Source of the DNA: Gnetum montanum
Lineage: Eukaryota > Streptophyta > Gnetopsida > Gnetales > Gnetaceae
Direction of reading: 5' to 3'
DNA length: 64,000 nucleotides
NCBI GenBank assembly: GCA_015680685.1
Contig: MNCI01004661.1
Location: forward strand, 1,223,690 to 1,287,689
Position numbers and translations under genes: made by a program. The notes under the pieces were generated by a model that saw only the letters and a program-made list of their open reading frames with translations, had not been told where the DNA came from and did no database searches. Shown one piece after another: positions 55,143 to 64,000 of this stretch (its first letter is position 1; each line of letters starts with the position of its first letter).

Positions 55143-57300
55143 AGGTCTCCTTCACATAAGACCAATAATCCATAACATGATTAGAACACTAGTAAAAGTA
55201 ATATATTAAAGAGAATTGGAGTGAACCATTGCAAGTAGGGATTTCATATGTTCATTCTGACCCTTACTACATTTAAAGATCATGTTCAACTATCACAAAT
55301 AATTCTAGAGGAGATGGAATAAGTCCTAAAACAAGGAGGGCCTTAAGGCCTAAGACCTCTAGTAAACCTAAAAGAGATGAACCAAGGAATCATAGGGAGA
55401 GATATATGAGCCATGGTGATTCTCACAGTTCACCATCTTCCTCTTCATCTTCACCATCTAGTTCTAATGAAGATGAATGTAGGTATGGAGATAGAGCTTT
55501 ACTAAGGGATTAAGATAGAGATAGAAATAGGAACAAATGACAAGATACAAGGTACTAAATGGAGCATAGACTAGACTATCATAATCGAACAAATAGAAAT
55601 AGGGATTATTACCACTACATATCTGATGATGATGAACCCTTGTTAGCTACTAGAAGCATGATACAGATCAAGGAGGCAATTAAAATACATCATAAGCATT
55701 AAAGTGAAAGTTGTATCAAATGACTTAATGTGAATAACATTCCTAAATTTGAGGGAGGCTACAATTTTGATCCACAATATCATTTACAAGTCTTCCATGA
55801 TGTCTATGCCTTGCAAAATATCAAAAGTAAGTTGCAAAAGCTTAAGATCTTTACTAGGATGCTAATAGAAGAAATTGAAAGTTGGTATAGATCATTGGAA
55901 CTAGATTCAATCCACTGATAGTCCATAATACTTGAGCTCTTTAACAAAATATACCAAATCTATTCAAAATTTTCTAACCTAAGGAAACAAATCCAAGGGT
56001 GGAAGTAAGAAAATCATAAATCCCTTCATGCAGCCTTAGGCAAATATTATTCTCCACTACATAGATGCCCAAGCCATGGATTTTCTCAAAAAGAGCAACT
56101 TCATCACATCATTGATGAGCTTCGTAACAAAATAAGGGAGATCCTTGGGATCTATACCTAAGGAAGATTATCATAACTGAGAGTCTATTAGATACAAAGG
56201 TTGATTAAACATGTGGCAAAAGAAGAAGGAGAGCTTGTAAAAGGAAGAGTATAGAGGAATATAACCAAGATCCAATGCTTTGCAAAAAGGAGATGCATAT
56301 TTATGATCAAGAAGAAAAGATAGTTCTTGATGAGTTGGTTGCATACAAAACCTTATCAATACAAAAGTCTATCACTAAGATTTAAGTGAGGGTACATAAG
56401 ATGTGGGAGTTGATGGATGAAAATTTTACAATGAACTTGAAAATTATAGAGGAGAAGGTAAAGTAAATAGGATCAAATGATTAAAATAAGAAGAGAAAAA
56501 AGAACAAGGAAATAGGCAAGGACACATCTACAAGATTTTGGGGCTTTTGCTTTAAATCCCAAATTTATGGAAAAGCAAAAGCTTAGGAGATTACCTTATC
56601 GACAAGATAATTATAGATAGTCCTACAACCAACAGTAAGTAGGACTCCTCTTCAACCTCAAGACTAGTATCAACAACAATGGAAAAACTCATAGTCATAA
56701 GTGATGCCAACATCAAACTAGTAATATCACTATTCCTAGTCAAACCCATATAGATACTATGGTCAATACCATTTTCTCTAAATGGTTCTACTACCCATGC
56801 CTCAATGAACTACTACTATCCTCCTACATACCATCAACTTGCAATGTCTCTTGTGGGATCACCATCCCATGTCTTGCATCATTCATCACATCCTCAATAC
56901 TTATATACTCTTCTCTATCATATGTCACCACCAATACTAAGTATTAGCATCACAAATTAAATAGAAAAATATCACTCATGGTGTGAACATATAAGTGAAT
57001 GATAATGTTAGTTGATCTGAGCATAAGTCTCAGAAATATCCTTTCTTTAGGATAGTTCCCACCCATATGAATAAAACTAATAGACCTACTAGCTCATCAA
57101 GACTAACACAAGGCCAATTTGGTACAACCTACTTTCTTACAAAAACTATGTCTCCTAATTCTATGCAAAAGCTAATAACCATTATCACACTAACACAAAA
57201 CATAAAAAATGAACTTATCACTATGGAGAGATATAAAATTCCACTAATAATAATAAAGGATGTAGTTGCAAGTTGAAAGTTCAAGATATTAAAATGATCC
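55143..57300 (+). pseudogene. gag: gag of element G
   Basis: The expected start reads AGGTCTCCTTCACATAAG, so the ATG is lost. Most of the N-terminal domain is missing. An Arg/Asp/Ser-rich section with HSSPSSSSSSPSSS (about 55424-55465) leads to DDEPLLATRSM (55630-55662) and the capsid-type domain (about 55725-55990, FEGGYNFDPQYHLQVFHD). Helical segments follow, then a poorly preserved Pro/Tyr-rich part. The Cys motif is not recognisable and no protease motif was found. Confidence 0.7.
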
Positions 57301-59375
57301 ATATACCAACCCACAAAAAACTTGAGGAACAAGTGTGTGTAAAACTGTCTACATAATAGCCACTAAATCAAAAGATGCCTAGTTGCTAGAAAATAAGAAT
57401 ACCAAAGCATTTAAAAGATGCATGGAAACATCAAACCCACTTATTCATTCTTGTCCTAAGAAAATAAACTAAAGAAAGAACTTAGAGAAGGATATCTTAC
57501 ACTCTGACAATACACTAGAAGAAGATGTTAAACAAGGAGACCCAAGAACTAAAATAGAAAATCAAAAAGGAAACATATCTAAACCCTCTAAGAAGAAAAC
57601 ATCTTCTAGTCCAACTAAATATATGTCTCCAAATGATCAAAACTTGATTATCATCAATGTTTAAAGTGCTAACAAGCACAAACTTAAACACTAAAGATGA
57701 TAAATAGGAAGCTTATGGTGTATAACCAAGGGAATGTGCAATTCATTTTCTGAATGTTCGTCTATGAGTTTTGTTATGGGTGAGATGCCCCATCTTGACA
57801 CAAGAACTCAGAAGTGTATTTTCACCTTTTGTTTTCTAATTTTTTTCCATTTTTCTATGTCTTCAAAGTTTTCCAATTCTTAATATATTTTCCATTTCCT
57901 GTTATTTTTTCTTTTCTTTATAATTTTTTCTTTTCTTTATAATTTTTTCTTTTCTTGAGTCTTTTCCTTGGTGTTTTATGGATAGCTACTATGTTTTTAT
58001 TAATAATGTTACCAATCATGATGCAGAAGTCAACACCATGTGTTGTGTCTTTGTCCTATGCTATCAAGACAACTAGGTAAATAATTATGTAATGTAATGA
58101 GCCCACATCATTTATCCCTCTAGTGCTATAAATAAGAGGCCTTTATGATGAAAGAAACATGGTACTTCTTACATGAAACTAAAATTAACTAATGATCATT
58201 GTGCCTTAAAGAAAGGGAAAAAGACCAAGTGGGAATGGAAAAGGATGTAACCTTAAGGATATTTTTTGGGTTCTCTTCTTGACTTCCTTCTTGAGGCTAA
58301 TGACTCCTCACAAAACGTATCATCACTCCTCCTATAGACCATAAAAAGAAGTATGTCTTTGTAATGTGTGGTTCTCATTCAACAAAAGGAATGAAAATAA
58401 ATACACCTCTTTAAAGATCTCTTAGGATACAAGCAATGATTATGTGGCTAGAAAGACATGTTACCCATGCCTGAAACTACTTTCTTCCTCTCTTTTTGGA
58501 ATGATGCTTGTTCTATGTGGTTATTGTGGACTCATGATGGTAGGTAGGGAGGGACACATTAATGCAAGGCCATTGTTAATAGTATGGATTGGTTTAAAAC
58601 TTGGATAGATAGGTATGATGGTCATCTTAATCATAATTAACACAAGAACTTATTGTGGACATGGTTAGGTGCCTCACATTCCAATCTCTGCGATCCCTTC
58701 TCATTCCATTATTCACCTCAATGCTACATGCAATTATATAGCTAATGAATTGGTATAGTACAGTGCAAGATTCCAACTACAATGGTTGTGTGTTGTTTGG
58801 AATAAAGCATGATTCGTATTTAACTTCTAAGATGCCCACAAACATCTATAAGAGTGGTTATGCAAGGGCATTATAGCATGAGCCTACTTTGGGAAGGATC
58901 CACTTGCATAACTTTTATTAATCATGGTTCTAAACTAAAACATCACATCTTCAAGGACATCATGGAAAACTTCCCTAACTTTATGCATGATTTTGGAACT
59001 ATTTCTTATTAATTTCGATTAATTTTTACTACTTTTATATTGAACTATCCTCCAAATTCAATATTTGTTAGCCATCTTGTGAACCAGATTTTTGGTTTTA
59101 GTTGTTCGAAAACTTGTGAGCTTCCAAAGTTAAGCTCATTTATTATGGGGGCTAAGGATTTTATTTTTAAAGTTTTTCTAACACCCCATTTTCAAACATT
59201 ATCGTAACTAATAGTTAAAATAATCAAAATAACTTGAATAACTTAAGAATCTTAGTTACCTTATAGCCTTGGAAAACATTATTATGAGATCAAATTGAGC
59301 CTAAATGCTAAAATTTTTTTGAATTTTGAGGAAAATTTACCAAAACTAATTTTGATTCTTTGGTGATTTTAGATT
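57301..59375 (+). other. Conserved non-coding region of element G
   Basis: Ordered landmarks: polypurine-like TGTTATGGGTGAGATG at 57772-57787, M3 at 58095-58112, M1 at 58452-58475, M2 at 58880-58907, and a second polypurine-like TATTATGGGGGC at 59141-59152. A TTTTTTCTTTTCTTTATAA unit is repeated in tandem at about 57906-57955. No protein is readable. Confidence 0.55.
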
Positions 59376-59470
59376 ATGCCAAATGGAATACCTAAGGTTG
59401 AAGATCTTTTACAAGGAAAGGAAAAGAGGCCAAGAGGAAGATAGAGGAGGATATGCCCATGGACAAATAG
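59376..59470 (+). pseudogene. ORF2 start of element G
   Basis: MPNGIPKVEDLLQGKEKRPR aligns with MAPKRRA.VEPLQGTRK.PR at the start of ORF2 in element E, and the preceding 200 bases also align with 48823-48976. The frame is lost shortly after. Confidence 0.45.
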
Positions 59471-59784
59471 CATATACAAAAATAAAAGCTCAAACATCAC
59501 ATGATTGCTAGACCCATGAGACGATGAGAAGAAATTTTATTCCATCATTAAAAAAAAGTTCTGCATAAAAAGAGAAGCACCAACATAACAATCGAGGTTA
59601 AAAAATCTGCCACTACTAGCGACAACAAAAAGATTCATCTTCAGTGGTTTTGAAAACCTCTATAATTTTGTAAACTTTGATGTCTATCTAGTCTTTTTTT
59701 CATTTTCTAATACATCCACTCAAATAAAATTTTGTAATGTGACACTCCAGTTTTGTAATGGTAGCTAATCTAGTTTTGGTTAGC

Positions 59785-60710
59785 TGATGAGACGTAATTC
59801 GCATGAGCTGCGATATCGCATCCCATGCGATGTCGCGTATGCGATATCGTGGTCCGCCACCATATCTATAAATAATAGGTGGCTCTCCCTTGTTTCTCCA
59901 TCCTGAGTTAGAAGTAGGAAAACTCTGGCAGTTTGATCACTCCAGAGATAGAATATTTTCCATGTGCCCACAATAGGAGTCCTAAAGTGAACGGATCTTT
60001 ATTCGAGCAACATTGTACCTGAACACAAGTTGTGTACGGCAATAAAGACGAAATTCTTGGATAAACCTTGCAATGCATGGAAATTTTATTTATTATTTTC
60101 TCTCTCACCCTTAAACTCCTAGAATGTAAAATGAGTATGACTTGATTACGAGCATCTAGTGTGACTACTTGGTAACCCAATGGCGTATCCAGGATCTACG
60201 CTTGGTAATCCCAGTGGTAGTCCTAGATGTGTATGGTTAGTCAAGGAATTGGTTGCGCATCACACTTAGGCTAGATAGATTCTCTCAACCCTTTCCTCCT
60301 AGTTAAGTGCCTCAGTACGACCACTTCGAGCACGTGCATTACACGTGGTGATCCCAGCAACAATTAGCGTTTGGTAGCCGCGATTGCATCGGTTCAGGGT
60401 GTGTATGGTAAGTGGGAATGGATGCTAATGCTAGGTAATTTAGACTTAGTCATTAGTTAGAGTTAGCTATTTTCTCAACCCTTCACCTCGATAGCATAGG
60501 AGAAAAACATAAAAGACCATAAAAATCATATACCTTGGACTTACTTAACCATACACCATGACAACTACAAGTAAGCCTGAGAAGACAACGAATGATTAAC
60601 CCCAAGTGTTCCATGGGGCGTGTAGACACTTAGTCTGTGGAGTTCGACCGGATCGTGTGTGCTACGCTCGTTTCGTATGGTTGAGTGTAGGGGTACCTCG
60701 CCACTCATCA
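59785..60710 (+). mobile_element. Element H 5' LTR
   Basis: 926 bp. U3 opens with CGATATCGCA, GCGATGTCGCG and GCGATATCG palindromes, TATAAATA at 59868-59875, poly(A) hairpin at 59996-60048. It ends GGGGTACCTCGCCACTCATCA. U3 resembles F rather than D. Confidence 0.92.
59996..60048 (+). promoter_or_regulatory. Poly(A)-signal hairpin, element H
   Basis: TCTTTATT (59996-60003) and AATAAAGA (60041-60048) are a perfect inverted repeat. The loop contains ACACAAGTTGTGT, itself a perfect inverted repeat. Confidence 0.55.
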
Positions 60711-60711
60711 T

Positions 60712-60730
60712 TGGCGTTGTTGCCGGGGAC
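60712..60730 (+). promoter_or_regulatory. Primer-binding site of element H
   Basis: TGGCGTTGTTGCCGGGGAC, two differences (both C to T) from the tRNA-Asp-type site TGGCGCCGTTGCCGGGGAC. Confidence 0.85.
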
Positions 60731-60802
60731 TAAGTGTTTGTGCGCCGAATAGAACATAAAGGATATCACTCACATCGTTGGGAGCCTAAACGAACCTTCG
60801 GN

Positions 60803-63200
60803 TCTTTATCCTCCATCAAGACGAGCAGCTGCGATGGAGAGATTTGCAAGGTAACATCGTGTTACCCCCAAATCGATCAATCTCTCACATGCTTTTCCGT
60901 GCCTTGGCACAGATAGGCATGACTAAATTATATACTGAATACATTGTGGAAGACTTTGATACGAGGGATTATCATCCCACAGAAGCACAATGTATGACGG
61001 ACTCAAGGCAGGAGAGTCAACATACACTGTTGAAGGGCAAAGGTCCGCATGTCCTTAGTGAAATAGGAGATGAGGAACCCCTTATAATGGGTTCTTTAGC
61101 AAATGATGTTCCCCCTCCTAACGATGGTGAGGAGGTAGGGTATCAGAACCTACGATCAACGATACATAACCATGGTTCTAACACCCGTGAACACCAACTG
61201 TTTACAGAGGGAACAACCACTCATGCTAAGGACAAGCTCTTAGATTTTCACCACGATCGGGGCCATAGCAGCCGAAGAGAAGGTAAGAAACATCATCATG
61301 GCAATGGTTCCCCTTCTTCTTCCCCTTCTTCACATCACTCACCCTCTCCTTCCACATCTGGGTGCAGCCATCATGAACACAATGAAAAGGATAAAGGTAG
61401 ACAGAACAAGAGACCTCGACAGGAAAGTCGAGAGAGAGGACAAGGGCAAGGACGTAGGGAGAGTAGGGAACAATGCAGACATCATAGGTGTCATGAAAGA
61501 GATGATCATGACAAGCCCCTACTCGCAACCTGAAGTATGCTTAACATAACGAAGGCAGTTAGGATTCCCAAAAGGCATTTAAAAGATAGTCGGATCAAAC
61601 ATTTAAACATACAATTTGAAGGGGGATACAACACAGATCTGCAAAATCATTTACAGGAATTCCACAATGCTTGTGCCTTGCAGAACATAGAAAATGAGTG
61701 GAAAAAACTTAAGCTGTTCCCAAGGACACTCACCAAGGAAGCAGAGAGCTAGTACCAGTCCTTAGAACGAAAAACCATCAAGAGGTGGAGTATGATGTTA
61801 AAACTCTTCAACAATAAGTATCGGACGTACTCCAAAGTGTCCAATTTGCGTAAGAAGATCCAAGGCTGGAAGCAAGGTACTTATGAACCCTTGGATGCTG
61901 CCATGGCCCACTACTACACATTGTTACATCATTTCCTGGGCCATGGGTACGCTTAGAGGGATCAACTTTGCCACATCGTGGATGAGCTAAGGCATGAAAC
62001 TAGAAGAACCCTTGGGACTTATGCCCAAGGGAGACTCTCACAACTTAGAGCCCATGAAGTACATCGCTTGTTGGAGCAAGTAGCAAAAGAAGAAGGTGAG
62101 CTACGAAAAAGGGAAAGTGCAAAAGAATACAACCATGACCCCTCTCTTCAAAGAAGGGAGTGAAATTTTGTGATGGAGAGGATGAGTCACCAATCGAAGA
62201 GTTGGTGAATAGAAAAACCTTGCTGATTCAAAAGTTAGCAACAGAAATAGTGGCTAAGCTAGATGACATATGGAGTTCCTTAGACTCTAAAATTGAAACT
62301 GTCTTAAAAATTCTAGAAGAGTCTAAGGTAGAACAAAGTACTGACAAAGGTAAGATAAAGTGGAGAGATTTAGGCCCTGCACATAACAAGGGTAAGGGGA
62401 AAATCACTAACTCCGATGTGGTTGTGGACTATGACACAGACGATGATGGTGGATGTGAGATCTGCCAATATGACCATCCTAAGGGATGTTGTCCAATTAT
62501 CTCACATCTATAGGAGCCTGGGGTGTATGCGCTTAATCCAAGACTCAACCAACGGCAAACACCCCGTAGGTTACCTTATCCCCAAGGTAACCCAAGGCAG
62601 TTCCACCAACCATTAACGTATTATCCAAGTGGAACTCCACCATAATCCATCGGACAGCATCAGCAGTGGCAATACCCACAGTCATGGGGGATGCCATCGC
62701 CGAAACATTAGTACCCTTACCGATAGCCTGACCCTTATGGATATTATGTGCAGCAACCAATTTCTCCAAGTGACTCTATGAGTCACACAACTTCCCACCG
62801 TCACTACCAAGTTCGAGAGTACTTCAGGAGGACTCCTTCTTCTCCGGGAGACACTCCATACCCACACCATCCTCCAAATCCATCCGCACCTCTTCCACAG
62901 GTAGTTCCCATAACACCTCCTACTCCAACAATGCAAGGGGAACTTCCTACCCAACCGCAACAATGTCACGTTGCGAGAGCTGTAAATATTCAACCTGCTA
63001 CTAGTTCTAACAACTGTAAAAAGAGAAGACCTTTCTTTACAACCAAAAGCCTAGACAAACTCTCGCAACAACAAGCAGTTGGGCCCATGTACACTCCTCC
63101 ACCATCTAACACTTCAAAGCACCCTTCAGTCCAATAGAGCTTAACGCATACAGTTATGTTAACGCATACCGTAACCGACTGGATCAAGGTAGGCCACCTT
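60803..63200 (+). pseudogene. gag: gag of element H
   Basis: The start is missing at the N (60802). The frame opens at FILHQDEQLRWRDLQGN and stays open to a TGA at 61531-61533. It covers the N-terminal domain and the SR-like section (NGSPSSSPSSHHSPSPS, 61300-61350), and stops right after DKPLLAT. The capsid-type domain follows (about 61610-61850, FEGGYNTDLQNHLQEFHNAC, FPRTLTKEAES then a stop where relatives have Trp). An EEGELRKRES helix is near 62090, and a KLDDIWSSLDSKIETVLKI helix lies in a 117-codon open piece (62160-62513). CEICQYDHPKGCC is at about 62457-62495, then a Pro/Gln/Tyr-rich tail. Least decayed gag in the window. Confidence 0.85.
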
Positions 63201-63915
63201 CCCAGGAAATTAACTGACCCTGGGAGTCCCTTAATGTATTTACAAATCGTCGAAAATAAACCACATAGGGCTCTTCTTGACTCAGGTTCCAGAGTTAACT
63301 TAATTTCACAAGAGATGTATCACGCCTAGAACCTGCCCCAACTTAAGAAGAGCAACATTCAACTAGAGCTGGCAGACCAGTCCATCACCATTCCCTTGGG
63401 ATTGGTGGAGGACATCATTACCACTGTGTGTGGTTGGTCTTACCCAGCTAATTTTCTAATGATTGAAGTCAACAACAACAAAGAGGACTTCCCAATTATA
63501 ATGGGAAGGGCATGGCTAAGTACAGTAGATGCATGCCTTAGGATCCGCGATCTTTCCTTGAAAATTTCTAAGATAAACATTTATGGAAAGATCGAGAAGA
63601 GGAAAGTTCCATGCATCACATACAGTGATTCATCGGGTGATGACATGGAGGAAATGCCTCCATGTAACAGGTGTGCCCTTGAAACTCTACAACAAAGATG
63701 CCTGTATGTAGCAACCACACAACCAGTAGTAGACACCTCGTGGTTGATAGCTACTCGAAGGAGCAACCAAATATGCATGGAACAGACTAAGGAAACCCAA
63801 GCCCATAATGAAAGCATATATACATTGGAATATGAGTGTCACCAACTTCCACCCCTTAATCTAAGATCATCAATTGGGAGAAGTTAGGCACTTCTTAGAA
63901 ATTCAAACAAGCACT
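63201..63915 (+). pseudogene. pol: Protease of element H, joined to post-integrase region
   Basis: LLDSGSRVNLISQEMYHA (catalytic Asp codon 63279-63281) and IIMGRAWLSTVDACL are intact in the main frame; one stop replaces Trp in the AWNLP segment. The frame continues into the Cys-containing PR-RT linker (PPCNRCALETLQQRCLYVA) and ends at LNLRSSIGRS. No RT follows, because of the deletion at about 63915. Confidence 0.85.
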
Positions 63916-64000
63916 CATTATTTTGGATCTCTCCCTTTCCACTCAGTCATGGGGGAGATGGCCACCTATGCTAATCATATGGGGCCCTCAGTTCTTTTTA

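Larger units (their letters stand above)
54270..59784 (+). mobile_element. Element G, RT-less LTR retrotransposon, partial
   Basis: 5' LTR, primer-binding site, gag, conserved non-coding region and the first codons of ORF2, in the order seen in element E. It lacks pol at an equivalent junction: the sequence before the first polypurine-like motif (57700-57787) aligns with 46790-46875 of E. ORF2 fades after about 59470, and element H begins at 59785. No 3' LTR is seen, so the right end is truncated or hidden. Confidence 0.6.
59785..64000 (+). mobile_element. Element H, Athila-like deletion derivative, runs off the right edge
   Basis: LTR, primer-binding site, gag and protease of the D/F type. 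At about 63915 it jumps from the protease-RT linker straight to the post-integrase region (TTGGATCT, then AGTCATGGGGGAGATG at 63945-63960). About 2.7 kb of RT, RNase H and integrase present in D is therefore missing. The 3' LTR lies outside the window. A single N at 60802 replaces roughly 200 bp of the gag start. Confidence 0.88.

Noticed and set aside
61226-61549. Overlapping open stretches on both strands in H
   Set aside because: Shadows of the SR-like gag block, which leaves several frames open because of its biased composition.

Overview
The window is nuclear DNA from a land plant with a large, repeat-packed and heavily methylated genome. A gymnosperm-type genome is plausible, but nothing here proves the taxon. 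I find no convincing host gene, tRNA, rRNA or CRISPR array. Almost everything is LTR retrotransposon DNA of the Ty3/gypsy Athila/Tat group, plus pieces of a LINE-type element. The group call rests on primer-binding sites of the TGGCGCCGTTGCCGGGGAC type (tRNA-Asp-like), a reverse transcriptase with VFMDDFSTYG, a protease with LLDSG..VNLI, and the order gag-PR-RT-RH-IN. Coding regions carry many stops, often where a sister copy has Gln, Trp or Arg, as expected from C-to-T decay of methylated DNA.

Layout, using labels A-H. A (about 1-6600, + strand): an ORF2-like fragment, an LTR-like stretch, then a decayed gag-protease. B (7556-17800, - strand): gag and one LTR, with C inserted into that LTR. 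C (9696-16998, - strand): 5-bp target duplication CCATA, pol cut off at its 3' LTR. 17801-19737: LINE debris. D (19743-29675, + strand): full length, target duplication AAAGT, inserted in LINE DNA that resumes at 29681. E (32493-52777, + strand): target duplication GTGAT, no RT or integrase, but a long extra ORF2. F (33667-43564, - strand): full length, inserted in the gag of E. 52783-53450: LINE ORF2 end. G (about 54270-59784, + strand): RT-less, same plan as E. H (59785 past the window end, + strand): D/F-like, with pol deleted.

How the parts fit: D and F represent the lineage with a complete set of enzymes. E and G share an RT-less plan (gag, with a protease recognisable in E, then a conserved non-coding block, then ORF2) and presumably depended on enzymes from D/F-like partners. 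All types share an LTR 3' end, a poly(A)-signal hairpin, a three-block conserved non-coding region and repeated polypurine-like AGTCATGGGGG motifs, which is what one expects of cis signals needed for cross-mobilisation.

The best candidates for something new are the poly(A) hairpin with two compensatory base-pair changes, the multiple polypurine-like tracts, the M3-M1-M2 conserved non-coding module, and the RT-less ORF2-bearing elements. Three single N bases look like assembly joins and explain three local anomalies.
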